From positions 1 to 64,000 of the forward strand of contig NZ_LFCT01000014.1 in assembly GCF_008692605.1 (NCBI RefSeq): DNA of 64,000 nucleotides. Reading direction: 5' to 3'. Of this stretch, positions 9,660 through 17,561 are shown piece after piece; the first letter of the stretch is position 1; every line of letters begins with the position of its first letter. The position numbers were made by a program, and so were the translations under genes. The DNA comes from Sphingobium estronivorans (lineage in GTDB: Bacteria > Pseudomonadota > Alphaproteobacteria > Sphingomonadales > Sphingomonadaceae). The notes under the pieces are model-generated. The model made no database searches. It saw only the letters and a program-made list of their open reading frames with translations, and had not been told where the DNA came from.

Positions 9660-10945
9660 TTTCGCGCTGGATAGGCTGGCTGCGGGGGCAACCGGGCAAC
9701 AAGCAGGTGATCCTCTACAGCGGCGGCGGCATGCTGGTCTTCCTGATGTGGGCCAGCCTGGCGCCGGTGGATGAGGTGACGCGCGGGCAGGGCAAGGTGA
9801 TCCCGTCCAGCAAGGCGCAGGTCATCCAGAGCGCGGAGCCGACCACTATCGAGGAAATCCTTGTCCGGTCGGGGCAGAAGGTGAGCAAGGGGCAATTGCT
9901 GGTGCGACTGGACGACGCCATCATGGCGTCGGAACTGGGGCAGCTTCAGGCGGAGACGCGTTCGTTGACGGCGCGGGCTGGCCGGCTGGAGAAGGAAGGC
10001 ACCGGCGCGGGCGCGATCTGCGCGGCGGGGGCCGATGGCCGGATCGCGCCCGAATGCCAGCAGGAACAGGCACTGGCGCAGGTGCGCGAGTCAGCGCTGC
10101 GCAGCAAGCAGGACGCGCTGGCCGCGCAGGTCGACCAGCGCCGCCGCGAACTGGGCGAGGCGCAGGCGACCATCGAGAGCCTCGGCGGCAGCGTCGGCCT
10201 GGCGCGCAAGCGGGTGGAGATGTTGGAACCGCTGGCCGCCAAGTCGATCGTTCCGCAGACCGAACTGCTCGATGCCCGGCGCGAACTTGTGGATGCGCAG
10301 GGACGGTTGAACGCGGCGCAGCAACAGGCCTCGCGGGCCTCCGCCGCGATCCGCGAGGCGCAGGCGCAGCTTTCGGAGGCGAATTACCAGTTCCGGCAGG
10401 ATGCGCTCAACGAACGCAGCCAGTTGGAAGCCAAGATCGCCGTGAACAGCGAGTCTCTTCGGGGCGCAAAAGGGCGGGCGCAGCGAGCGGAAATCCGTTC
10501 GCCCGTCGATGGCGTGGTGAACGATGTGCAGGTGACGACTATCGGCGGCTATGTCAGCCCCGGGCAGAAGATCATGCAGGTCGTGCCCGTCGGCGAGAAA
10601 CTGTTGGTCGAAGCGCGGGTAAAGCCCAACGACATCGCCTTCATCAAGACTGGCGACCGGGCAGTAGTGAAGGTGACGGCTTACGACTTCTCCATCTATG
10701 GCGGCCTGACCGGAACGGTGCAGCAGGTGTCGGCCGACAGCGTCTATGACGAAGCGACGCGGGAGGCTTATTTCACCGTGGTCGTGGAGACCGATCGCGC
10801 CTGGCTTGGATCGGGCGCCCACAGGCTGCCGATCACGCCGGGCATGGTGTGCGACGTGGAGATTCTGACCGGGCGCAAGTCCGTGCTGGCCTATCTGTTG
10901 AAGCCGATCATGAAGGCGCGGTCGGAGGCGCTTCGGGAACGATAA
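9656..10945 (+). CDS. HlyD-family membrane fusion protein (type I secretion adaptor)
   Basis: 429 residues from ATG 9656, which overlaps the hydrolase stop. The frame is open further upstream, but this start gives the usual short cytoplasmic N-terminus followed by one membrane helix (VILYSGGGMLVFLMWASLAPVD). Then come the family motif EVTRGQGKVIPS, a lipoyl-like half, a long coiled coil (about residues 90-280), and the second half with RSPVDGVVNDVQ and a beta barrel. It links the inner-membrane ABC exporter to the TolC channel. Equivalent to LapC in Lap systems. Confidence 0.94.
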   Translation: MISRWIGWLRGQPGNKQVILYSGGGMLVFLMWASLAPVDEVTRGQGKVIPSSKAQVIQSAEPTTIEEILVRSGQKVSKGQLLVRLDDAIMASELGQLQAETRSLTARAGRLEKEGTGAGAICAAGADGRIAPECQQEQALAQVRESALRSKQDALAAQVDQRRRELGEAQATIESLGGSVGLARKRVEMLEPLAAKSIVPQTELLDARRELVDAQGRLNAAQQQASRASAAIREAQAQLSEANYQFRQDALNERSQLEAKIAVNSESLRGAKGRAQRAEIRSPVDGVVNDVQVTTIGGYVSPGQKIMQVVPVGEKLLVEARVKPNDIAFIKTGDRAVVKVTAYDFSIYGGLTGTVQQVSADSVYDEATREAYFTVVVETDRAWLGSGAHRLPITPGMVCDVEILTGRKSVLAYLLKPIMKARSEALRER

Positions 10946-10948
10946 GCG

Positions 10949-11995
10949 TCAACGCGCCGCGAACTGTACCGGCTGCGGCGTCGTTACCCGATAGCCATGG
11001 GTCCAGCGGCCAAAGGCATTGAAGCTCATGATCGGCCGATAGTCGCTGACGCTCGACGAAGGCAGCACCCGGTCGGTCATATTGTCGAGGATCATCAGCT
11101 CTCCGCCGATCCGCACCGCCAGCACGGCATGATCGGCCTGCCGGACCAGATCGCGGGCGATGACCAGGAACATGGCGCGCCGGTCGAAACCGGCCGCTTC
11201 AAGCAGCTTCATCTTGGCGACGGCATAATCCTCGCAATCGCCGGTGCCGCTTTGCAGCGTCCGGGCAGCGGAGGCCCAATCGTCGCCGCCCGCCCGGTCA
11301 TCGACGAAGCGCAGCCGCCGGTTGACCCAACTGTTGATCAGCTCCACCTGCTGTTGCCCCGATCCGCTGCGAGCGGCGGTGACGATAGCGCTCCAGACAC
11401 CCTTGCCGGGCAGGGCGGCCGAGACGGAAGCCCATTTGCGATCCAGCAGGCTGTGGGAAATCAGCATGGCGACCGAGCCGAACACATCGGGCTGACCGGT
11501 GCGCGGCAAGGGCTGGCCCGCGATCACGGGAAGCGGGCGAGCGGGCATGACGAAGCCGCTCGCCTGCGGGCCGCTTGCCTGCGGGCCGCTTGCCTGCGGG
11601 CCGCTTGCCTGCGGGAACGTCGTCGCCGTGGAGTCGGCGAGGAAACCGCGCATGAAGCCCGGCACCAGTTCCGGCTGGCGATAGCTGGTTATGGAGAGTT
11701 GGACACCCTGCAACTGCCAGCCTGGGAGCTTGCCGAAGACGTCGCCGAACCGCCGGTCGTTGACGATGGCATCCGGTGTGGCGGGCTGCATCATCCAGTT
11801 GGGCTGCATGGTTCCGCCCTGCTGCGCGCTGATCGCCGCCAGACGGCTCATGCCGCCGGCCAGCAGATTGGCGGAAATGCGGTCGACGGGCGCATAGGCC
11901 GTCTGCGCCACGGCATGGCCGCCGCCAGCCATGGCCAGCAGGGCGGGTGCGGCGCGATAGGCGGCAAGACGAAGGAGCGGGGCTAAGCCTGACAT
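10949..11995 (-). CDS. LapG-like periplasmic transglutaminase-like cysteine proteinase (BTLCP, Peptidase_C93)
   Basis: 348 residues with a signal peptide (cleavage near AVAQT). The catalytic triad of the family is visible: Cys254 in GTGDCEDYAVAK, His289 in ADHAVLAV and Asp304 in MILDNM. In Lap systems this protease cuts the N-terminal retention module of the adhesin and releases it from the surface, and it is held inactive by the c-di-GMP receptor LapD. It is convergent with the exporter operon, with only 3 bp between stops. A (PQASG)4 repeat at residues 128-147 lies in the N-terminal half, ahead of the catalytic core. No LapD gene is in the window. Confidence 0.87.
   Translation of the reverse strand: MSGLAPLLRLAAYRAAPALLAMAGGGHAVAQTAYAPVDRISANLLAGGMSRLAAISAQQGGTMQPNWMMQPATPDAIVNDRRFGDVFGKLPGWQLQGVQLSITSYRQPELVPGFMRGFLADSTATTFPQASGPQASGPQASGPQASGFVMPARPLPVIAGQPLPRTGQPDVFGSVAMLISHSLLDRKWASVSAALPGKGVWSAIVTAARSGSGQQQVELINSWVNRRLRFVDDRAGGDDWASAARTLQSGTGDCEDYAVAKMKLLEAAGFDRRAMFLVIARDLVRQADHAVLAVRIGGELMILDNMTDRVLPSSSVSDYRPIMSFNAFGRWTHGYRVTTPQPVQFAAR
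11556..11615 (-). repeat. 15-bp tandem repeat x4 inside lapG-like gene
   Basis: Four 15-bp units on the plus strand at 11556-11570, 11571-11585, 11586-11600 and 11601-11615. The last three are identical and the first differs by one base. Read on the coding strand they give PQASG four times. Unit gain or loss would keep the frame and change linker length. Confidence 0.95.
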
Positions 11996-12031
11996 GCTTG
12001 CCCATATCGCGCCAAAGATTGAACATCCGGT

Positions 12032-12055
12032 GCGCCGCGCTGGTTAACGCGGCGC
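12032..12055. other. GC-rich hairpin between lapG and parE
   Basis: GCGCCGCG (12032-12039) pairs perfectly with CGCGGCGC (12048-12055) around an 8-nt loop. It lies 23 bp past the parE stop and upstream of the lapG-like gene. No T-run follows on either strand, so a terminator role is possible but not shown. Confidence 0.5.
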
Positions 12056-12077
12056 TAGGCATGAATTGGGGAAGGGG

Positions 12078-14054
12078 TCAGGCGTCGATGCTTTCCTCAT
12101 CGACGGTCGCGGCATTTTCCTGAATGAAGGCAAAGCGATGCGCCGGATTGGTACCCATCAGCCGGTCGACCAGTTCGCGCACCTGCTGCCGGTCCTCGAC
12201 ATCATCGGGCAGGGTCACGCGGATCAGGCTGCGCGTTTTCGGGTCCATGGTCGTTTCGCGCAACTGGCCCGGGTTCATCTCGCCCAGCCCCTTGAAGCGG
12301 CTGACCTCGACCTTCTTGCCCTTGAACTCCTTGCGCAAAATCTGTTCGCGATGCGCATCGTCCTTGGCATAGAGGCTCTTGCCCCCCGCGACCAGCCGAT
12401 AGAGCGGCGGTTGCGCCAGATAGAGATGCCCGCGCCGCACCAGTTCCGACATCTCCTGAAAGAAGAAGGTCATCAGCAGCGTCGCGATATGCGCGCCGTC
12501 CACGTCCGCGTCGGTCATGATGACGATGCGTTCGTAGCGGAGGTTGTCGGGATTGCAGTCCTTGCGCGTGCCACAGCCCAGCGCCAGGATCATGTCGGCA
12601 ATCTCCTGATTGGCGAGGATCTTCGCGGTGTTGGCAGAGGCCACGTTCAATATCTTGCCGCGCAGGGGCAGGATCGCCTGCGTTTTGCGGTCGCGCGCCT
12701 GCTTGGCCGAACCGCCCGCCGAGTCGCCCTCGACCAGGAAGATTTCCGCGCCCTCCGGATCGTCGTTCGAACAGTCGGTCAGCTTGCCCGGCAGCCGCAG
12801 CTTGCGCGCGCTGGTGGCCGTCTTGCGCTTGATCTCCTTCTCCTGCTTGCGCTTCAGCCGCTCGTCCATCCGGTCGAGCACATAGGCGAGCAGCGCCTTG
12901 CCGCGCTCCATATGGTCGGACAGATAATGGTCGAAATGGTCGCGCACGGCATTCTCGACCAGCCGCGCGGCTTCCGGACTCGTGAGCCGGTCCTTGGTCT
13001 GACTCTGGAACTGCGGGTCGCGGACGAAGACCGACAGCATGACCTCCGAGGAAGTCACGATGTCATCGGCGGTGATGTCCTTCGCCTTTTTCTGCCCGAC
13101 CAGTTCGCCAAAGGCGCGGATGCCCTTCACCAGCGCGGCGCGCAAACCCGCTTCATGGGTGCCGCCATCGGGCGTCGGGATGGTGTTGCAGTACCAGCTG
13201 TAGGACCCGTCCGACCAGAGCGGCCAGGCGACCGCCCATTCGACCCGGCCCGCGGAATCGGGAAAATCCTGGCTGCCGGAGAAAAAGGCGCTGGTCGCGC
13301 ATTCGCGGTCGCCGACCTGTTCCTTGAGATGATCGGCCAGACCGCCGGGGAACTGGAACACGGCCTCTGCTGGCGTGTCGTCGGTGATGAGTTCGGGCGC
13401 GCATTTCCAGCGAATTTCAACGCCCGCGAACAGATAGGCTTTCGACCGCGCCAGCCGGTAAAGGCGGGAGGGCTTGAACTTCTGCTCCCCGAAAATCTCA
13501 TGGTCGGGGATGAAGCTGACTGCTGTACCACGCCGGTTGGGCGCGGCGCCGACCTTCTCCAGTCCGCTGGTCGGCAGGCCCTGCGCGAAACTCTGGCGGA
13601 ACAGTTCCTTGTTGCGGGCGACCTCGACCACGGTGACGATCGACAGCGCGTTCACCACGCTGATACCCACGCCATGCAGGCCGCCCGATGTGGCATAGGC
13701 CTTGCCCTCGAACTTGCCGCCCGAATGGAGCGTGGTGAGGATCACCTCCAATGCCGACTTGCCGGGGAATTTCGGGTGCGGATCGACCGGAATGCCACGG
13801 CCATTGTCCGTGATGGTGAGCTTGTTGCCCGCTTCCAAAGTCACCTCGATCCGGGTGGCGTGGCCGGCGACCGCCTCGTCCATGCTGTTGTCCAGCACTT
13901 CGGACGCGAGGTGGTGGAGAGCCCGCTCGTCCGTGCCGCCGATATACATGCCGGGGCGGCGGCGCACCGGCTCCAATCCTTCCAGCACCTCGATAGTGGA
14001 GGCATCATATTGCGGCGCGGCGGTGGTGTTGGCGGCGAACAGGTCTTCGGACAT
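12078..14054 (-). CDS. parE: DNA topoisomerase IV subunit B
   Basis: 658 residues of the GyrB/ParE family: GHKL ATPase motifs EVLDNSMDE (residues 52-60), ITDNGRGIP (81-89) and GGLHGVGISVVNALS, then a TOPRIM domain with EGDSAGG near residue 441 and DADVDGAHI. The length fits ParE rather than the longer GyrB, and the matching parC is at 31389. The enzyme unlinks daughter chromosomes. A long open frame on the opposite strand is an antisense shadow. Confidence 0.95.
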   Translation of the reverse strand: MSEDLFAANTTAAPQYDASTIEVLEGLEPVRRRPGMYIGGTDERALHHLASEVLDNSMDEAVAGHATRIEVTLEAGNKLTITDNGRGIPVDPHPKFPGKSALEVILTTLHSGGKFEGKAYATSGGLHGVGISVVNALSIVTVVEVARNKELFRQSFAQGLPTSGLEKVGAAPNRRGTAVSFIPDHEIFGEQKFKPSRLYRLARSKAYLFAGVEIRWKCAPELITDDTPAEAVFQFPGGLADHLKEQVGDRECATSAFFSGSQDFPDSAGRVEWAVAWPLWSDGSYSWYCNTIPTPDGGTHEAGLRAALVKGIRAFGELVGQKKAKDITADDIVTSSEVMLSVFVRDPQFQSQTKDRLTSPEAARLVENAVRDHFDHYLSDHMERGKALLAYVLDRMDERLKRKQEKEIKRKTATSARKLRLPGKLTDCSNDDPEGAEIFLVEGDSAGGSAKQARDRKTQAILPLRGKILNVASANTAKILANQEIADMILALGCGTRKDCNPDNLRYERIVIMTDADVDGAHIATLLMTFFFQEMSELVRRGHLYLAQPPLYRLVAGGKSLYAKDDAHREQILRKEFKGKKVEVSRFKGLGEMNPGQLRETTMDPKTRSLIRVTLPDDVEDRQQVRELVDRLMGTNPAHRFAFIQENAATVDEESIDA

Positions 14055-14154
14055 GGCGACAAGCTATAAGGGAGAGCGCGTCGGGCGCAAGCGGGGGAAT
14101 CATGTCCTGCGCTTCAAAGCTGTCCGGTTCGGCCGCACGGCGTTCGGCCAGGAA

Positions 14155-14184
14155 AAAGGGCCGCTCCAGAAGGGGCGGCCCTTT
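14155..14184 (-). terminator. Rho-independent terminator downstream of gcrA
   Basis: AAAGGGCCGC (14155-14164) pairs perfectly with GCGGCCCTTT (14175-14184). On the minus strand the stem is followed by a short T-run (CCCTTTTTCC), the correct orientation to end gcrA transcription before parE. Confidence 0.8.
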
Positions 14185-14196
14185 GTCGTTTTCCTG

Positions 14197-14295
14197 GAGC
14201 GCGCTGCGTTAAATCGGACGCAGGTTGCGCGCTCTCAGTTTTGTTGTCGCATCCTTTATGCGGAAAAGCGGTTTCCACCTTTCCGCACGATGCTC
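14197..14295 (+). repeat. Dispersed palindromic intergenic element, copy 1
   Basis: Two hairpins. GAGCGCGC (14197-14204) pairs with GCGCGCTC (14227-14234) across a 22-nt loop. GCATC (14249-14253) pairs with GATGC (14289-14293), with inner GCGGAAA (14260-14266)/TTTCCGC (14280-14286). The same layout, loop sequence (AATCGGAC) and linker (TTTGTTGTCGCATC) recur at 41956-42080 in the other orientation, with the stem bases changed in compensating pairs. It lies just past the gcrA stop. Confidence 0.85.
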
Positions 14296-14299
14296 TTGG

Positions 14300-14977
14300 T
14301 CAGCGAACGCGCGGCCCGCCAAAGGGCAGCGGCGGCGGCGGGCGGCGGGTGCCGCGCGGAAGCTGCGCCTGATAGGCGCGGCCGCAATGTTCGACGCAAT
14401 AGGGGAAGCCGGGGTTCACCGCTTCGCCGCAGAAATGGAAGTCCGGTTCGCCCGGATGGCCCATCGGCCATTTGCAGATGCGCTCGGTCAGGTCCAGCAG
14501 CGACGTCTTGCCGGCGATTTCCGGGCTGGGCTTGGCGGGCACCAGACGGCGCGGCGGGGCAGGCGGGATCGGCGCCTGCTGGTCGCCGGGACCCTGGCGC
14601 AGAAAGCCACCGGGACCGACGGAGATGATGCGCGGCTTCGGCGCGGGGGCTTCCGTTTCCGGGGTTGCCGCGATCGGAGCCGGCGCGGGCGCGACGGGGG
14701 GCGCGGACCGAACCGGAGCGGGCGCGGCAGGATGCACGGGCGCCGCTGGCTTGGGCGCTTCCGCCTCGGGGGCAGGCTTGCGCACGGGCGGCGCGGCCTT
14801 CTTGGGCGCTTCGTTGGCTTTTACCGGGGAAGGACGCGATTGCAGGCCCAGGCGATGCGCCTTGCCGATCACCGCATTACGGCTGACCCCGCCCAGTTCG
14901 TCCGCGATCTGGCTGGCGGTCAGGCCCTTTTCCCACATTGCCTTGAGCTGGTCGATACGCTCGTCGGTCCAGGACAA
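14300..14977 (-). CDS. gcrA: GcrA family cell cycle regulator
   Basis: 225 residues. The N-terminal ~45 residues are the GcrA helix-turn-helix (SWTDERIDQLKAMWEKGL, then SQIADELGGVSRNAVIGKAHRLG). A Pro/Ala-rich linker and a C-terminal Cys/His segment (CKWPMGHPGE, FCGEAVNPGFPYCVEHC) follow. GcrA works with sigma70 at CcrM-methylated promoters in alphaproteobacteria. I place the start at TTG 14977: AGGAG (14989-14985) lies 7 nt upstream and the protein then begins M-SWTDER as in the family. The frame opens at another TTG (14992), but that would put the ribosome site inside the gene. Divergent from the ABC-2 permease gene. Confidence 0.93.
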   Translation of the reverse strand: MSWTDERIDQLKAMWEKGLTASQIADELGGVSRNAVIGKAHRLGLQSRPSPVKANEAPKKAAPPVRKPAPEAEAPKPAAPVHPAAPAPVRSAPPVAPAPAPIAATPETEAPAPKPRIISVGPGGFLRQGPGDQQAPIPPAPPRRLVPAKPSPEIAGKTSLLDLTERICKWPMGHPGEPDFHFCGEAVNPGFPYCVEHCGRAYQAQLPRGTRRPPPPLPFGGPRVR

Positions 14978-15093
14978 TGAATGACTCCTCAAAATCTTTG
15001 CATTCGCGCCCTATATGGGGGGCGCCCGCGCAGGTTCAAATCTGCGCACAACGCCCTTGCGGCACATCAGATGAGCCGATAGTCGATCTGCCC

Positions 15094-15957
15094 ATGAACA
15101 ACCAGTCCAAAATTGCCCAATCCCCCAATGCGGCCTCCGCCTCGCAGCACCCGCCCTTCCATGAGCCGGGCGAGATGGTCATCCGCAATGTGAACTGGGC
15201 CGGGACTCGCGCGCTCTACCGCAAGGAAGTGCGGCGGTTCATGAAAGTGCAGCTTCAGACCATCTGGGCGCCCGCGGTCACGACCCTGATGTTCCTGGTG
15301 ATCTTCACCCTCGCGCTGGGCGGCGCGAACAAGCAGGTGCTGGGCGTGCCCTTCGCCGATTTCATCGCGCCGGGCCTGATGATCATGGGCATGATGAACA
15401 ATGCCTTCGCGAACAGCAGCTTTTCCCTGCTGGCGGGCAAGATGCAGGGGACGCTGATCGATTATCTGATGCCGCCGCTGTCGGTCAGCGAATTGCTGCT
15501 GGCGCTGGTCGGCGCGGCTGTCACGCGGGCCTTCTGCGTCGGGCTGGCGTTGTGGGGCGCGATGGCGCTGTGGCCGGGCGTGCATGTGACGCCGGCGCAT
15601 CCCTGGGCCATCCTGTGGTTTGGATTGATGGGCGCGGGGCTGACGGCCTTTATCGGCGTGCTAACCTCCATCTGGGCGGAAAAATTCGACCATGCCGCCG
15701 CCATCACCAATTTCGTGATCGGGCCGATGACCTTGCTGTCCGGGACCTTCTATTCCATCGACCGGCTTGCGCCCGCGTTCCGCGCGATCAGCCATGCCAA
15801 CCCCTTCTTCTACGCGATTTCGGGCTTCCGCTACGGTTTCGTCGCGGCGGCCGATGGGGATGTCGTGGTGGGCAGTCTGGTGCTGCTGGCGCTGAATATC
15901 GCTCTTGGCCTGCTGTGCTACACGCTGCTCAAGCGCGGGTGGAAGCTGAAGGCGTGA
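15094..15957 (+). CDS. ABC-2 type transporter permease
   Basis: 287 residues from ATG 15094, with a hydrophilic N-terminus of about 55 residues and roughly six membrane helices (for example TTLMFLVIFTLAL and FCVGLALWGAMAL). It ends in the ABC-2 permease region around ISHANPFFYAISGFRYGF. This is the permease half of a drug, lipid or polysaccharide exporter; no partner ATPase gene is adjacent. ATG 15175 is an alternative start. The substrate is unknown. Confidence 0.88.
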   Translation: MNNQSKIAQSPNAASASQHPPFHEPGEMVIRNVNWAGTRALYRKEVRRFMKVQLQTIWAPAVTTLMFLVIFTLALGGANKQVLGVPFADFIAPGLMIMGMMNNAFANSSFSLLAGKMQGTLIDYLMPPLSVSELLLALVGAAVTRAFCVGLALWGAMALWPGVHVTPAHPWAILWFGLMGAGLTAFIGVLTSIWAEKFDHAAAITNFVIGPMTLLSGTFYSIDRLAPAFRAISHANPFFYAISGFRYGFVAAADGDVVVGSLVLLALNIALGLLCYTLLKRGWKLKA

Positions 15958-16083
15958 TCAGGTCAATCCCGCGATAACCGGCACGATCTGCGTCAGCGCG
16001 AACAAGGCGACAGCCGCGATCGCCCAATAATGCAACCGGGGAAGGGCGCGGTGATCGCGCCCTTCCGATGGTTTCAACAGCAT
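15958..16083 (-). CDS. Possible 41-residue single-span membrane protein coupled to ugd
   Basis: The ATG at 16083-16081 overlaps the ugd stop by one base (TGATG), an arrangement typical of coupled translation. The peptide has a basic N-terminal third and one hydrophobic segment (WAIAAVALFALTQIVPVIAG). Against it: an 11-bp perfect hairpin (16040-16066) lies inside the frame, which could instead be the ugd terminator, and I know no matching family. Its stop directly abuts the convergent permease stop. Confidence 0.4.
   Translation of the reverse strand: MLLKPSEGRDHRALPRLHYWAIAAVALFALTQIVPVIAGLT
16040..16066. terminator. Strong hairpin past ugd
   Basis: GGAAGGGCGCG (16040-16050) and CGCGCCCTTCC (16056-16066) form a perfect 11-bp stem with a 5-nt loop, between the convergent ABC-2 permease and ugd genes. 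There is no T-run, so termination is plausible but unproven. Confidence 0.5.
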
Positions 16084-17402
16084 CAGGCCTCGACGCCCGC
16101 GCTGCCGACGCGGGTGAGCGAGAAGCCCGCCGCCTCGACCTCCGCGCGGGGATAGATGTTGCGCAGGTCGATCAGCACCGGCTTGTTCATCGAGACGGCC
16201 AGCCGCTTCAGGTCCAGCGCCCGGAACGCATCCCATTCCGTCACCAGCACCAGCGCATCGGCGGCCCGCGCTGCGTCATAGGCGTCCTTCGCCATGGTCA
16301 CGCCCGCCATCATCGGCGCGGCGACCTCCATGCCTTCGGGGTCATAGGCGACGATCTTCGCGCCCGCATCCTCCAGCGCCTGGACGATGGCCAGGCTGGG
16401 CGCGTCGCGCATGTCGTCGGTATTGGGCTTGAAGGTAAGGCCCAGCAGCGCGACCGTCCGGCCCCGCGCGTCGCCGCCCAGCGCCTTCACGATCTTGCGC
16501 CCCATAGCCCGCTTGCGCAGGTCGTTCACCTGCACCACGGTTTCGACGATGCGGATCGGCGCTTCATAATCCTGCCCGGTCTTGACCAGCGCCAGCGTGT
16601 CCTTCGGGAAGCAGGAGCCGCCATAACCCGGTCCGGCATGCAGGAATTTCGACCCGATGCGATTGTCCAGGCCGATGCCGCGCGACACGTCCTGCACTTC
16701 GGCGCCGACCGCTTCGCACAGGTCCGCCATTTCGTTGATGAAGGTGATCTTGGTCGCCAGGAAGGCGTTGGCGGCATATTTGATCAGTTCCGCCGTGCGC
16801 CGTCCCGTGAACATCAAAGGTGCCTGATTGAGGTTCAGCGGGCGATAGATCTGCCCCATCACAGCAATGGCCCGCTCGCTGCCGGTGGTACCGACCACGA
16901 CGCGATCGGGCCGCTTGAAATCGCTGATGGCCGCACCCTCGCGCAGGAATTCGGGGTTGGACACGACTTCGATGTCGAGATCGGGGCGAACGTCCCTGAC
17001 GATGCGTTCCACTTCATCGCCGGTGCCGACAGGCACGGTGGATTTGGTGACGATGACGGTGGGGCCGTCCAGCGATTCCGCGATTTCCTTCGCGGCAGCA
17101 TAGACATAGCTCAGGTCCGCATGGCCGTCGCCCCGGCGGGACGGCGTGCCGACAGCGATGAAGATCGCATCCGCGCCCTTCACGCCCTGCGCCAGATCGG
17201 TGGTGAAGGTCAGTCGCCCGGCCGAGGCGTTGCTGCCGACGAGATGGTCGAGGCCGGGTTCAAAGATCGGCATCCGTCCGGATTCGATCGCGGCAATCTT
17301 GCCCGCATCCTTGTCCACGCACACCACATCATGGCCGAAATCGGCGAAGCAGGCGCCTGACACCAGCCCGACATAGCCCGTGCCGATCATCGTGATCTTC
17401 AT
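16083..17402 (-). CDS. ugd: UDP-glucose 6-dehydrogenase
   Basis: 439 residues from ATG 17402, which begins MKITMIGTGYVGLVSG, the NAD-binding GxGxxG at the very N-terminus as in the family; the frame runs further upstream without a better start. The catalytic Cys lies in GYGGSCFPKD and the C-terminal domain has LTFKPNTDDMRDAPS. It oxidises UDP-glucose to UDP-glucuronate for exopolysaccharide or glycolipid synthesis. It is divergent from the wecB-wecC-OPX-wzc block, so a shared role in surface polysaccharide is likely. Confidence 0.93.
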   Translation of the reverse strand: MKITMIGTGYVGLVSGACFADFGHDVVCVDKDAGKIAAIESGRMPIFEPGLDHLVGSNASAGRLTFTTDLAQGVKGADAIFIAVGTPSRRGDGHADLSYVYAAAKEIAESLDGPTVIVTKSTVPVGTGDEVERIVRDVRPDLDIEVVSNPEFLREGAAISDFKRPDRVVVGTTGSERAIAVMGQIYRPLNLNQAPLMFTGRRTAELIKYAANAFLATKITFINEMADLCEAVGAEVQDVSRGIGLDNRIGSKFLHAGPGYGGSCFPKDTLALVKTGQDYEAPIRIVETVVQVNDLRKRAMGRKIVKALGGDARGRTVALLGLTFKPNTDDMRDAPSLAIVQALEDAGAKIVAYDPEGMEVAAPMMAGVTMAKDAYDAARAADALVLVTEWDAFRALDLKRLAVSMNKPVLIDLRNIYPRAEVEAAGFSLTRVGSAGVEA

Positions 17403-17561
17403 AAAATAACTCAGCCCTTTATTGTGGGGTAGATGGTGTCCGGCCTCTAGCACAGGTCGCTGCGCCTGCGAAAGCACGCGTCTGGAGTACCCCTGTTCAG
17501 AGGATGGTTACCATTTTCTGTCAGGGGCTTATCCGGAATGGCGGCTTGCGAAGGGGAAATG

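Noticed and set aside
12066-14069. Long plus-strand open frame opposite parE
   Set aside because: It is an antisense shadow in GC-rich DNA; the minus strand encodes a complete ParE with all motifs.
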